Source of the DNA: Holophagales bacterium
GTDB lineage: Bacteria > Acidobacteriota > Thermoanaerobaculia > UBA5066
Length of the DNA: 64,000 nt
Assembly (NCBI GenBank): GCA_016714815.1
Contig: JADKBZ010000001.1
Span: 248,001 to 312,000, forward strand
Reading direction: 5' to 3'
Shown here: one piece after another, positions 8,147 through 17,743 of the stretch
Numbering within the stretch: position 1 is the stretch's first letter
Layout of the letters: each line of letters begins with the position of its first letter
Notes under the pieces: generated by a model
Seen by the model: the letters and a program-made list of their open reading frames with translations, nothing else
Told to the model about the DNA's origin: nothing
The model's database searches: none
Translations under genes and position numbers: made by a program

Positions 8147-9466
8147 GTGGACAAACCGACCTCCTGGGAGAAAATTCTCGAACACTTGAAGTCCCGGGTG
8201 GACGAGCGCGACTTCGATACCTGGTTCCGAGGAACGAGGCAGAAGCTCGAGACGACCGACGCCGTCTATGTCCTCATCGGCAGCCCCCTCTTCATCGACT
8301 ACATCCCGCGCGAATACGGCGACCAGATCGGTGAAGCGGCGCGCCTCGCCGGCATCGGCACGCGCGAGATCCGCTTCGTCCTGGAAGGCCAGGACGACTA
8401 CAGGGCCACCGTCTCTCCCGCACGTCCGCTGGCTCCGGCGCGAGCCAAGGTCGGTGATCTCAATCCGCTCTACACGTTCGAGCACTTCGTCATCGGCACC
8501 TCGAACCAGCTCGCGCACGCCGCCGCACTCCACGTCGCCGACCAGACCTCCCACCGGTACAACCCCCTCTTCATCTGCGGCCCCACCGGCCTCGGGAAGA
8601 CCCACCTCATGCAGGCGATCGGCCATCGCCGGCTCTCCCGGCGGCCGGGGGAGCGGATCCTCTACGTCTACTCCGAGACGTTCGTGAAGGAAGTCGTCAC
8701 CGGCATCCGGTTCAACAGGATGGACCAGGTCCGGGCGCGCCTTCTCAACGCGGACGTCCTTCTCTTCGACGACGTGCAGTTCCTGGCCGGCAAGGCCACC
8801 ACCGAAGACGAGCTCTTCCAGACCTTCAACGCCCTCTACTCCATCGGAAGCCAGATCGCGTTCACGTCCGACGTCCTCCCCAGGGACATCCCCGGGCTCA
8901 CCGACCGGATGAAGAGCCGCTTCGAAGGGGGGCTCGTCGTCGACATCCAGCCCCCCGACTTCGAGACGAAGGTCGCCATCCTCCGCCACAAGGCCGAGAT
9001 CGCCCAGGTCGAGCTCGACGACGACACCGCCTACTTCCTCGCCGGCAAGATCAAGACCCACGTCCGGGAGCTGGAGAGCTACTTCAACCGGGTGGTCCTC
9101 GTCTCCTCCATGCGGGGAGAGCCGATCAGCAGGGACCTCGCCCAGGAAGCCCTCCGCGGAATCCTTCCCGACGAATCCCAGAAGACGTCACCGGCCGAGA
9201 TCCTCAAGGCCGTCGCAACCCACTACGGACTCAAGCCCGCCGAGCTGCGGGCCAAGACGAAAAGGGAAGCGATCGTCTTCCCTCGACAGGTCGCCATGTA
9301 CGTCCTGAAGGAATCGATCGGCCTCTCCCTTCCGGAGATCGGCCGTCTCTTCGGCGACAAGCACCACACGACCGCCCTCCACTCCATTCGGAAGATCACG
9401 ACCAGAAGGGAAGAGGACCCCGATTTCGACCGGGAGGTCGCCGCGCTCGTCGCGCAATTCCGGTGA
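8147..9466 (+). CDS. dnaA: Chromosomal replication initiator protein DnaA
   Basis: DnaA binds the origin and opens it in its ATP form. The 439-residue reading starts at GTG 8147, which has a good GGTGGAG ribosome site five bases upstream; an in-frame GTG at 8117 lacks one. Domain I starts at SWEKILEHLKS and the linker is short. The AAA+ domain has GPTGLGKTHL (Walker A), LLFDDVQFLAGK (Walker B) and a sensor segment. Domain IV carries the DnaA signature GDKHHTTALHSIRKI. All functional motifs are intact. Confidence 0.98.
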   Translation: MDKPTSWEKILEHLKSRVDERDFDTWFRGTRQKLETTDAVYVLIGSPLFIDYIPREYGDQIGEAARLAGIGTREIRFVLEGQDDYRATVSPARPLAPARAKVGDLNPLYTFEHFVIGTSNQLAHAAALHVADQTSHRYNPLFICGPTGLGKTHLMQAIGHRRLSRRPGERILYVYSETFVKEVVTGIRFNRMDQVRARLLNADVLLFDDVQFLAGKATTEDELFQTFNALYSIGSQIAFTSDVLPRDIPGLTDRMKSRFEGGLVVDIQPPDFETKVAILRHKAEIAQVELDDDTAYFLAGKIKTHVRELESYFNRVVLVSSMRGEPISRDLAQEALRGILPDESQKTSPAEILKAVATHYGLKPAELRAKTKREAIVFPRQVAMYVLKESIGLSLPEIGRLFGDKHHTTALHSIRKITTRREEDPDFDREVAALVAQFR

Positions 9467-9689
9467 AATCGCCCGTGCGACTCCTGTGCGATCACCGTCG
9501 CCCCTCCCCCTGGTCCTGACCGTCTCCCCCGTTCTGCACAGCCCCGACGGTCGAACTCCACACCCTCGAGGAACCCTCAAACCCTCTCGTACCCACCCTT
9601 TCCGGGGCCTTCCCACAGTCCCGCGGCCGCCCTTCTTCTACTTCTGTAACTCTTACGGTGTTATCATTTAAGAGAATGTTGGAGGGGAT
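9467..9689. other. Candidate replication origin (oriC) between dnaA and dnaN
   Basis: The 223-base gap has an AT-rich stretch (about 9632-9680, including TTATCATTTAAGAGAA) in otherwise GC-rich DNA, a plausible unwinding element. DnaA boxes are degenerate: TTCTGCACA at 9532-9540 (7 of 9), AACTCCACA at 9554-9562 (6 of 9), CTTCCCACA at 9609-9617 (6 of 9), and AGCTCCACA on the minus strand at 9689-9697. No perfect TTATCCACA is present. The context of dnaA, dnaN and nearby parS is the main support. Confidence 0.55.
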
Positions 9690-10814
9690 GTGGAGCTGAC
9701 ACTTCCGGCAGCAACGCTGGCCCGAGAGATGAGCTTGATGCAGGGTGTGGTGGAGCGGCGAACGCCCCATCAGATCCTCTCGAACGTTCTCCTCGAGGCG
9801 CGGGACCAGACACTCACGCTCACGGCGACGGACCTCGACACCACGTTCGTGTCGGAGATAGAGTCGCTCTCGCTCAAGACGGGCGGTGCCGTCACGGTGC
9901 CGGCGCGACGCCTCTTCGACGTCGTGCGCGACCTGCCGCCGGCCGCCGAGGTGCGGCTGCGCGTTCTCGAGAACCACCACGTCCAGATCGACTGCAAGGA
10001 GCCGAAGCTCCGGATTCGTCTCAACGGTCTCCCGGCGACCGACTTCCCGACGCGCCCCGAAGCGGCCGGTGGACCGACGCTTGCCCTGAAGTTCGGCGCC
10101 CTGCGCCGGATGGTGGAAAAGGTCCGCTTCGCCGTATCGACGGAAGAGATCCGCCTGCAGCTTCAGGGAGCGCTCCTCAAGCCCAAGGACGGCGGTCTCG
10201 AGATGGCGGCCACCGACGGCCACCGCCTCGCCCTCATCGAAGTGGAGGACGCCACCGCCGAAGCCGGCTTCGAGGCGATTCTCGTCTCGAAGAAGGTCCT
10301 CGACGAAATCTCGCGTCTCGACGCCGACGACGAGACGCCGGTCACGATCGTCCGGGGAACCAACCACATCGGCTTCACCGTCGGACGGCGTCGCATCTAC
10401 TCGAAGCTCGACGACCGGCGCTTCCCCGACTACGAAAAGGTCATCAGCAAGGACAACACGAAGAGGGCGACCGTCGTCCGCGACGAGCTGCTCAGCGCGG
10501 TCCGCCGGATCTCGCTCCTCTCGGGAGACCGTCTCAAGGCGGTGAGCCTCACGTTCAAGGAAGGGGCGCTCGTCGTCTCCTCCGAGAGCCAGGACGTCGG
10601 GGACGGCGATCAGGAGATCGCCGCCGAGTACGACGCCGACCTCATCACCCTCCGCCTCAACTCGAGGTACCTCGAGCAGTTCCTCGAGGCGTGCGAGACC
10701 GACAAGGTCCACCTCTTCGTCAAGGACGAGGGGTCCCAGTGCCAGGGGCGTCCCGCGGAGCCGGTGCCGGGACTGAAGAGCTACCTCTACGTCGTGATGC
10801 CGATGCGCGTCTGA
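9690..10814 (+). CDS. dnaN: DNA polymerase III subunit beta (sliding clamp)
   Basis: DnaN forms the ring-shaped dimer that tethers polymerase III and other clamp-binding proteins to DNA. The 374-residue product shows the three-fold clamp architecture. Recognisable segments are LTLTATDLDT, the second-domain MAATDGHRLALIEV, RRFPDYEKVI, and the C-terminal YLYVVMPMRV that forms the protein-binding pocket. GTG 9690 follows a GGAGGGG ribosome site. An overlapping ATG at 9688 hits a stop after three codons. recF follows after 18 bases. Confidence 0.97.
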   Translation: MELTLPAATLAREMSLMQGVVERRTPHQILSNVLLEARDQTLTLTATDLDTTFVSEIESLSLKTGGAVTVPARRLFDVVRDLPPAAEVRLRVLENHHVQIDCKEPKLRIRLNGLPATDFPTRPEAAGGPTLALKFGALRRMVEKVRFAVSTEEIRLQLQGALLKPKDGGLEMAATDGHRLALIEVEDATAEAGFEAILVSKKVLDEISRLDADDETPVTIVRGTNHIGFTVGRRRIYSKLDDRRFPDYEKVISKDNTKRATVVRDELLSAVRRISLLSGDRLKAVSLTFKEGALVVSSESQDVGDGDQEIAAEYDADLITLRLNSRYLEQFLEACETDKVHLFVKDEGSQCQGRPAEPVPGLKSYLYVVMPMRV

Positions 10815-10832
10815 GGGGGTGCGCGGCGACAC

Positions 10833-12008
10833 GTGGAGATCGGAACCCTCACGGTCGAGGCCTTTCGTAACCTCACCCCGTCCCGCCACGGCTTTCACCC
10901 GCGCATGAATCTCCTCGTGGGCGCCAACGGACAGGGGAAGACCAACGTGCTCGAGAGTCTGGCTCTCGTTTCCGGACGTCCGTCCTTCCGGACCGCGGAC
11001 CTCGCCGACGTGGTCCGCTCCGGGGAGGCGGCTGCCTCTGTCTCCGTTCGCCTGACGGGAGACGGTGCCGGCGCGCTCGGCACGCTCCTGTCCCGGGGGC
11101 GTCGCGAGCACGCCTGGAACGGAAAGAAAGTCTCCCGCCTCGAGGCGAGCCGGAAGCTGCCGATCGTCTTCCTCACCTCCGCCGACCTCGGACGGCTCGG
11201 GGGCCCTCCCTCCGAGCGGCGTCGGGCCCTCGACCGGGTCGCCGTCGCCCTGGAGCCGGGCCTGGCGACCGAATTTCGCCGATACGAGAAAGCCCGCGCC
11301 GAACGCGTCGCCCTCCTGGCCTCGCCCGGCAGACCCGACCGCGACGCCCTCTCCTCCTGGGAAGAGATCCTCTCGATCTCGGGAGCCTCGATCGCCTCGG
11401 CCCGTAGACGACAGATCGGCCCCCTGGCCCGACGGCTCGCCGAAACCGCGGTCCTCCTCGGCTCTCCCTGGACCGACGTCTCCCTGCGCCTCGTTTCCGA
11501 CCTGCCCGCGGAAGGGGGCCTCGAGACGCTCGCCGAAGCCCTTCGCGGGGGCCTCCGGCAGAGCGAGGGGGCGGACCGCCGCGCGGGCCGGGCCCTCTTC
11601 GGCCCGCACCGGGACGACGTAACCGTCGTCTCGGGCCGGACGTCTCTCGCGACGAGGGCGTCCTCGGGCGAAACCCGGACCCTCGTCCTGGCGTGGGCTC
11701 TCGCGGAGAGGACGATCCTCGCCGAGGCCGGCGGAGCCCTTCCGGTCTTCGCCTTCGACGATTTCGATTCCGAGTGGGACCCGGCCGTCCTGACGCGCTT
11801 TGCCGAGGCGCTTCCGGAAGACGGCCAGGTCTTCCTCACGTCGGCGCGCGCTTCCGTCGCGCGCGCCCTGCCGCTTCCGGCCGGGACCGTCTGGGAGGTC
11901 GCCGCCGGGGTTCTCTCCCCCGCCGGTCTCCTGCCCGGCCGTTCCCCGGTCGTCTCCCCCGCTCCCGCGGGGAGACAGGAAAGGTCCGAAGATGTCCTCG
12001 ATTCCTGA
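10833..12008 (+). CDS. recF: DNA replication and repair protein RecF
   Basis: RecF is an SMC-like ATPase that loads RecA at gaps through RecO and RecR. The 391-residue product has LLVGANGQGKTNVLES (Walker A), the RRALDRVAVALEPG segment, an ABC signature reading ASSGETRTLVLAW where ASxGQQR is commoner, and a Walker B region PVFAFDDFDSEWD in place of the usual DDVxSELD. It is about 30 residues longer than typical because of a Pro/Ser-rich tail. It overlaps gyrB by 17 bases, giving a dnaA-dnaN-recF-gyrB-gyrA series. Confidence 0.94.
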   Translation: MEIGTLTVEAFRNLTPSRHGFHPRMNLLVGANGQGKTNVLESLALVSGRPSFRTADLADVVRSGEAAASVSVRLTGDGAGALGTLLSRGRREHAWNGKKVSRLEASRKLPIVFLTSADLGRLGGPPSERRRALDRVAVALEPGLATEFRRYEKARAERVALLASPGRPDRDALSSWEEILSISGASIASARRRQIGPLARRLAETAVLLGSPWTDVSLRLVSDLPAEGGLETLAEALRGGLRQSEGADRRAGRALFGPHRDDVTVVSGRTSLATRASSGETRTLVLAWALAERTILAEAGGALPVFAFDDFDSEWDPAVLTRFAEALPEDGQVFLTSARASVARALPLPAGTVWEVAAGVLSPAGLLPGRSPVVSPAPAGRQERSEDVLDS

Positions 12009-14454
12009 AGACGAAGCGCCTCCCTCCGAGGAGCGCGACACGAGCTACGGCACCGAGTCGATCAAGCTCCTCAAGGGGCTCGAGGCGGTGCGCAAGCGGC
12101 CCGGGATGTACATCGGCAACACCGACGACATCACGGGGCTCCACCACATGGTCACCGAGCTCGTCGACAACGCCATCGACGAGGCGCAGGCGGGCTACTG
12201 TGACCACGTCCACGTGACCGTCCACCCGGACGAGACCGTGACCGTCGAGGACAACGGGCGCGGCATCCCGGTCGGGCTCCACCCGGTCCACAACCGCGAG
12301 ACCCTCGAGATCATCCTGACGGACCTCCACTCCGGCGGGAAGTTCGACGACAACGCCTACAAGGTCTCCGGCGGTCTCCACGGCGTCGGCCTCTCCGTGG
12401 TGAACGCCCTGTCCTCCTCGCTCGTGGTGGAGGTCCGCCGCGAGGGGCGCGTCTGGCAGCAGCCCTACGAGAAGGGCAAGCCGATGCAGCCGATCCGGGA
12501 GGTCGGCCGCACGAACAAGACCGGGACGAAGCTCACCTTCCTGGCGGACCCGGAGATCTTCTCGGTCCGCTCCTACAGCTTCGACGCTCTCTCCCAGCGC
12601 CTCCGGGAGCTCGCCTTCCTGAACCCCGGCGTCACGATAGAAGTCGTCGACGAGCGGGACGAGAAGGGGGAGAAGAAGCACGTCTTCCGGTACGAGGGCG
12701 GGATCTCCTCGTTCGTGGACCACCTGAACAAGAACAGGCAGAAGCTCCACGAGGCCGTCATCTTCTTCACGGACATCAAGGACGCCTCCGGCGATCCGAA
12801 GGTCGACGCCAAGGGAGAGCGCCTCGACGTCGCCCTCCAGTGGAACGACGGCTACCAGGAGCAGATCTTCTGCTTCACGAACACGATCTCGAACAAGGAC
12901 GGCGGCACGCACCTCGAGGGGCTGAAGACGGCCCTGACGCGCGCGATCCAGAAGTACGCCGAAGCCAACAACCTCACGAAGAACCTCAAGGACACGACCC
13001 TTTCCGGAGACGACTGCCGCGAGGGGCTCACCGCCGTCGTCTCCCTGAAGATCCGAGACCCGAAGTTCTCCTCCCAGACGAAGGAGAAGCTCGTCTCGCA
13101 GGAAGCCAAGACGTGGGTGCAGACGGTCACCTACGAGAAGCTCTCGACGTTCTTCGAGGAGAACCCGAAGGTCGCCCGGCGGATCGTCGACAAGATCATC
13201 GAGGCGGCCCGCGCCCGCGAGGCCGCCCGGCGGGCCCGCGAGCTCGTGAGGCGCAAGGGGGCCCTCGACGGCGCGGGCCTTCCGGGAAAGCTCGCCGACT
13301 GCCAGGAGACCGACCCGGCTCTCTCCGAGATCTTCATCGTCGAGGGCGACTCGGCGGGCGGCTCGGCCAAGCAGGGGCGCGACCGGAAGACGCAGGCGAT
13401 CCTGCCTCTGAAGGGCAAGATCCTGAACGTCGAGAAGGCGCGCTTCGACAAGATGCTCGCCTTCGCCGAGATCCGCACGCTCATCCTCGCCCTCGGAGCG
13501 GGGATCGGCGAGGAGTTCGACGTCGACAAGATCCGCTACCACAAGATCGTCCTGATGACGGACGCCGACGTCGACGGCTCCCACATCCGGACGCTCCTCC
13601 TGACGTTCTTCTTCCGCCAGATGCGCGCCGCGATCGAGCGGGGCTTCCTCTACATCGCGCAGCCGCCGCTCTACAAGATCGTCGACGGCAAGCGGGAATC
13701 GTTCCTCAAGGACGACAAGGAGTACGCCCGCTTCCTCCTCGCCCGGATCGGCGACGACCGGGCCCTCGTCACGGAGCCGACCGGGGCCGCGGTGTCGGGA
13801 GCCGCGCTCGTCCGCCTCTTCTCGGACGCCCAGGAGTGGCTCTCCCTCGTGAAGCGCCTCTCCCTCCGCGGGATTCCCGAGGAGCTTCTCCGCGCGCTCG
13901 TGAAGGCGGGGAGCGGCCCGGAGGCCGCGCGCGACCGCTCGGCCCTCGAGGCTCTCGCGGCAGGCCTGCCGGATGCCCTCAGGACCGAGATCGTCCCCGA
14001 GGAGGAGCACGGGGGCTTCGCCCTCCACGTCTCGCGCGACACGAACGGCGTCACGCGCAAGGCCGTCGTCGACGCCACCTTCCTCGGAGGCTTCGACGTC
14101 CGGAGGGCGGGGGAGCTCGCCGCCCTCCTGGACGGGTTCCTGGACGGGCCGTACATCCTCCGCCGGAAAGACGACGAGAAACGTGTCGCGACGCTCGCCG
14201 AAGCGGCCGAGGCGATCCTCGACAGCGCCAAGAAGGGGCTCACCGCGAGCCGCTACAAGGGCCTCGGCGAGATGAACCCCGAGACCCTCTGGGAGACCAC
14301 GATGAACCCCGCCTCGCGCCGCTTCCTGCAGGTCCGGGTCGAGGACGCCGTCGAAGCCGACGAGCTCTTCACCATCCTGATGGGGGACGCCGTCGAGCCC
14401 CGCCGCGCCTTCATCGAAGCCAACGCTCTCGCGGCGACGAACCTGGACATTTGA
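11992..14454 (+). CDS. gyrB: DNA gyrase subunit B
   Basis: GyrB supplies the ATPase and TOPRIM parts of gyrase, which introduces negative supercoils. ATG 11992 begins MSSIPEDE and gives 820 residues. The open frame extends upstream inside recF without similarity. Motifs are RPGMYIGN, the GHKL box ELVDNAIDEA, GRGIPVG, GGLHGVGLSVVNALS, and the TOPRIM motifs EGDSAGGSAKQGRDR and DADVDGSHIRTLLLTFF. An extra segment of about 170 residues (GyrB residues near 590-740) lies inside the C-terminal half, as in the long E. coli-type GyrB. Confidence 0.97.
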   Translation: MSSIPEDEAPPSEERDTSYGTESIKLLKGLEAVRKRPGMYIGNTDDITGLHHMVTELVDNAIDEAQAGYCDHVHVTVHPDETVTVEDNGRGIPVGLHPVHNRETLEIILTDLHSGGKFDDNAYKVSGGLHGVGLSVVNALSSSLVVEVRREGRVWQQPYEKGKPMQPIREVGRTNKTGTKLTFLADPEIFSVRSYSFDALSQRLRELAFLNPGVTIEVVDERDEKGEKKHVFRYEGGISSFVDHLNKNRQKLHEAVIFFTDIKDASGDPKVDAKGERLDVALQWNDGYQEQIFCFTNTISNKDGGTHLEGLKTALTRAIQKYAEANNLTKNLKDTTLSGDDCREGLTAVVSLKIRDPKFSSQTKEKLVSQEAKTWVQTVTYEKLSTFFEENPKVARRIVDKIIEAARAREAARRARELVRRKGALDGAGLPGKLADCQETDPALSEIFIVEGDSAGGSAKQGRDRKTQAILPLKGKILNVEKARFDKMLAFAEIRTLILALGAGIGEEFDVDKIRYHKIVLMTDADVDGSHIRTLLLTFFFRQMRAAIERGFLYIAQPPLYKIVDGKRESFLKDDKEYARFLLARIGDDRALVTEPTGAAVSGAALVRLFSDAQEWLSLVKRLSLRGIPEELLRALVKAGSGPEAARDRSALEALAAGLPDALRTEIVPEEEHGGFALHVSRDTNGVTRKAVVDATFLGGFDVRRAGELAALLDGFLDGPYILRRKDDEKRVATLAEAAEAILDSAKKGLTASRYKGLGEMNPETLWETTMNPASRRFLQVRVEDAVEADELFTILMGDAVEPRRAFIEANALAATNLDI

Positions 14455-14455
14455 C

Positions 14456-17080
14456 ATGACCGACAAGCCCGAGCAGCCCCCGGCGCCCACCGAGCAGCGG
14501 TTCCCCGTCTCCATCGAGGAGGAGATCCGCCGCAGCTACCTCGACTACGCGATGTCGGTCATCGTGGGCCGGGCCCTCCCCGACGTCCGCGACGGCCTGA
14601 AGCCGGTCCACCGCCGCGTCCTCTACGGGATGTGGGAGCAGGGTAACCGGCACAACCGCGCCTACAAGAAGTCGGCCCGCATCGTCGGCGACGTCATGGG
14701 CAAGTACCACCCGCACGGCGACTCGTCGATCTACGACACCGCCGTCCGGATGGCGCAGGACTTCTCGATGAGCGAGCCGCTCGTCGACGGGCAGGGAAAC
14801 TTCGGCTCCGTCGACGGCGACAGCGCCGCCGCGATGCGCTACACGGAGGTCCGCCTCACGGCGCTCGCCGAGGAGCTCGTCGGGGACGACATCGACAAGG
14901 ACACGGTCGACTGGACCCTGAACTACGACGGCTCGCTCCAGGAGCCGACCGTCCTGCCGGCGAAGTTCCCGAACCTCCTCGTGAACGGCGCCGAGGGGAT
15001 CGCCGTCGGGATGGCGACGAAGATTCCCCCGCACAACCTCCGCGAGACGTGCGACGCGGCGATCCTCCTCCTCGACAGCCCCGAGGCGGGGCTCGACGAG
15101 CTCCTCCGCGTCCTGCCAGGCCCGGACTTCCCGACGGGCGGCATCCTCCTCGGGCGCCGCGGCGTCGTCGAGGCCTACAGGAACGGCCGCGGGATCATCC
15201 AGGTCCGCGGCCGGGCGGAGATCGAAGCCTCCACGAGGGCCGACCGGGAGTCGATCGTCGTCACAGAGCTTCCCTACCAGGTCAACAAGGCGCGGCTCAT
15301 CGAGCTGATCGCCGACCTCGTCAACGAGAAGCGCCTCGAAGGGATCTCGGCGATCCGGGACGAGAGCGACCGGGACGGGATGCGCGTCGTCATCGACCTG
15401 AAGAAGGGCGAGAACGCGAACGTCCTCCTCAACCGCCTCTACCAGCTGACGCCCCTGCAGAGCTCGTTCGGGATCATCTTCCTGGCGATCGTCGAGGGGC
15501 AGCCGCGCATCCTCCCGCTCAAGGAGATGCTCCGGCACTTCCTCGACCACCGGCGCCAGGTCGTGGTCCGGCGGACGCGCTTCGACCTCGCGAAAGCCGA
15601 AGCCCGCGCCCACATCCTCCTCGGCCTGGCGATCGCCCTCTCCAGCCTCGACCGGATCATCGCGATCATCCGGGCGTCGAAGGACCCCGAGGAGGCGAAG
15701 GCGCGGCTCACGACGGAGATCGAGGTCGACCTCGACGCGCTCACGGCCTTTCTCGACCTGCCGGCGCTCGACCTGTCGCCCCGCGCGCGGCGCGAGGGGA
15801 ATCTCGTCCGCCTCGACGACGTCCAGGCGCAGGCGATCCTGGAGATGCGCCTCCAGCGCCTCACCGGCCTCGAGCGCGACAAGATCGTCGCCGAGTACAA
15901 GGACGTCCTCGCCCTCATCGCCGACCTGAAGGACATCCTCGCCCGCCCCGAGAGGGTCGCGGCGATCATCCGTGCCGAGCTCACCGACATCCGGACCCGC
16001 TTCGGCTGCGACCGCCGGACGGAGATCTCGACCCTCGAGAAGGACCTCAACGACGAGGACCTCATCAAGGACGAGGCGGTCGTCCTGACGATCACGCGCG
16101 GCGGGTACGCCAAGAGCACGCCGCTCTCCGTCTACCGCGAGCAGAAGCGGGGGGGCAAGGGGCGAACGGGCGCCGCCGCCACGGAAGAGGACGTCGTCGA
16201 CCACCTCTTCGTCGCCTCGACGCACGACTCCCTCCTCGTCTTCACGGATCGCGGTCGCGTCCACTGCGTCCGGGTCTGGGACGTCCCGTCGGCGGGGCCG
16301 GCGGCGCGGGGCAAGGCCGTGGTGAACCTGATCCAGGTCGAGCCGGGGGACAAGGTCGCCGCGATGACGACGACCCGCGGATTCCCGGAGGACCGGTTCC
16401 TCCTCTTCTCGACGAAGAGAGGGCTCGTGAAGAAGACCGTCCTCTCCGCGTACGGCAACGTCCGTGCGGCGGGGATCATCGCCATCAACCTCGAGGAGAA
16501 CGACGAGCTCCTCTCCGTCCAGGTCACGGACGGCACCCGCCAGGTCTTCCTCGGGACGCGCGACGGCATGGGGATCAAGTTCACCGAGACCGACGTGCGG
16601 CCCATCGGCCGCGACACCACGGGCGTCAAGGGAATCGAGCTCAGGGACGGGGACGAGGTCGTCGAGATGGACCTCGTCGACGAGGCGGCCACTCTCCTCG
16701 CCGTCACCGAGCTCGGCTACGGCAAGCGGACGGACGTCTCCGAGTACCGGCACCAGACGCGCGGCGGGTCGGGCGTCATCAACGTGAGGGTGACGGAGAA
16801 GAACGGGCCCGTCGTCGGAATCAAGTCGGTCGGCGAGGACGACCAGCTCCTCCTGATCACGAGGATGGGGATGATGATCCGCTTCGCGGCCGCCGGGGTG
16901 CGCGAGACGGGGCGCGCCGCCCAGGGGGTCAAGGTGATCGACCTCGACGAGGGGGACGCGGTCGTCGCCGTCGCCAAGCTTCCCTCTCTCGGCGAGAGGG
17001 ACGAGGCGCCCGACGAGCCGGAGGATCCCGACGCCCCGCCCGCACCCGCCCCGGCCGGGGACGAAACGGAAAGCGAGTAG
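14456..17080 (+). CDS. gyrA: DNA gyrase subunit A
   Basis: GyrA is the DNA cleavage and wrapping subunit. The 874-residue product has the catalytic Tyr129 in AAMRYTE and the quinolone-determining region GKYHPHGDSSIYDT. Ser90 and Asp94 there, equivalent to E. coli 83 and 87, are the sensitive-type residues. The C-terminal pinwheel has a GyrA box reading KRGGKG (consensus QRRGGKG), which marks gyrase rather than topoisomerase IV. The tail is acidic and Pro-rich. It starts one base after the gyrB stop. No parC/parE pair is present in the window. Confidence 0.97.
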   Translation: MTDKPEQPPAPTEQRFPVSIEEEIRRSYLDYAMSVIVGRALPDVRDGLKPVHRRVLYGMWEQGNRHNRAYKKSARIVGDVMGKYHPHGDSSIYDTAVRMAQDFSMSEPLVDGQGNFGSVDGDSAAAMRYTEVRLTALAEELVGDDIDKDTVDWTLNYDGSLQEPTVLPAKFPNLLVNGAEGIAVGMATKIPPHNLRETCDAAILLLDSPEAGLDELLRVLPGPDFPTGGILLGRRGVVEAYRNGRGIIQVRGRAEIEASTRADRESIVVTELPYQVNKARLIELIADLVNEKRLEGISAIRDESDRDGMRVVIDLKKGENANVLLNRLYQLTPLQSSFGIIFLAIVEGQPRILPLKEMLRHFLDHRRQVVVRRTRFDLAKAEARAHILLGLAIALSSLDRIIAIIRASKDPEEAKARLTTEIEVDLDALTAFLDLPALDLSPRARREGNLVRLDDVQAQAILEMRLQRLTGLERDKIVAEYKDVLALIADLKDILARPERVAAIIRAELTDIRTRFGCDRRTEISTLEKDLNDEDLIKDEAVVLTITRGGYAKSTPLSVYREQKRGGKGRTGAAATEEDVVDHLFVASTHDSLLVFTDRGRVHCVRVWDVPSAGPAARGKAVVNLIQVEPGDKVAAMTTTRGFPEDRFLLFSTKRGLVKKTVLSAYGNVRAAGIIAINLEENDELLSVQVTDGTRQVFLGTRDGMGIKFTETDVRPIGRDTTGVKGIELRDGDEVVEMDLVDEAATLLAVTELGYGKRTDVSEYRHQTRGGSGVINVRVTEKNGPVVGIKSVGEDDQLLLITRMGMMIRFAAAGVRETGRAAQGVKVIDLDEGDAVVAVAKLPSLGERDEAPDEPEDPDAPPAPAPAGDETESE

Positions 17081-17089
17081 AGTTCAAGA

Positions 17090-17743
17090 ATGAGGTTCTT
17101 CCTCGACACCCTCGACGCCGACGAAGCCCGCCGCGTGAAGGAATGGGGGCTGCTGGACGGCGCCGTCGTCCGCCCCGAAACCGTCCTCGCCGCGGGACGC
17201 GACTACCGGAAGGTCGTCTCCGAGCTCTCCCAGGTCAGCGACGGCCCCGTCTTCGCCGCGGTCGCCGCGGGCGAGCCGAAGGCGATGTACAAGGAGGCCC
17301 GGGAGCTGGCCAAGCTCGGCAAGGCGATCGTCGTCCGCCTGCCGATGACCCGCGAAGGGCTCCGGGTCGTCCGCCTCCTGGGCGACGAGCAGATCGCCGC
17401 CGACGTCCACCTCGTCTTCACGCCGCTCCAGGCGCTCCTGGCGGCGCGGGCGGGGGCGGCCTACGCCTCGACGCCCGTCGGGAGCCTCGACGCCGCGGGG
17501 CAGGTCGGGATGGACGTCGTCGACGCCGTCGTCCGCGTCTACGACAACTACGGCCTGCAGACCCAGATCGTCGTCGACGGCGTCCAGAGCCCGGTCCACG
17601 TCCTGGACGCGGCCGGAATGGGCGCCGACGCGGCGGCCGTCCCCTTCGCCGTCCTGGATCGGCTCTTCGACCATCCGCTCACGGCGCAGGGGGTCGCGGC
17701 GATCCGGACGCACGCGGGCGAGGGGCCGCGCAGGGTCCATTGA
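17090..17743 (+). CDS. Transaldolase/FSA-like protein without the catalytic lysine
   Basis: The 217-residue product aligns along its whole length with the small transaldolase (TalC)/fructose-6-phosphate aldolase family. Shared segments are the N-terminal MRFFLDTLDADEARRV, LLDG, the IVVRLPMTREGLRVVRLL strand, the VHLVFTPLQALLAARAGAAY region and a final GADAAAVPF. The Schiff-base Lys of the VK(I/V)P motif is Arg83, and the TTNPS substrate motif is VVRPE. Asp6 is kept. Classical Schiff-base aldolase chemistry looks impossible, so this is probably a pseudoenzyme or has another activity. It lies 9 bases after gyrA and overlaps the DUF507 gene at the stop. Confidence 0.8.
   Translation: MRFFLDTLDADEARRVKEWGLLDGAVVRPETVLAAGRDYRKVVSELSQVSDGPVFAAVAAGEPKAMYKEARELAKLGKAIVVRLPMTREGLRVVRLLGDEQIAADVHLVFTPLQALLAARAGAAYASTPVGSLDAAGQVGMDVVDAVVRVYDNYGLQTQIVVDGVQSPVHVLDAAGMGADAAAVPFAVLDRLFDHPLTAQGVAAIRTHAGEGPRRVH

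Noticed and set aside
11836..14514. A long open frame on the minus strand across gyrB (892 codons)
   Set aside because: It is an antisense shadow. GC-rich genes commonly have long open frames on the other strand, and the translation is Arg/Glu/Leu-rich with no family similarity. The same applies to the frame at 14411-16753 over gyrA and to 23337-25424 over the barrel gene.
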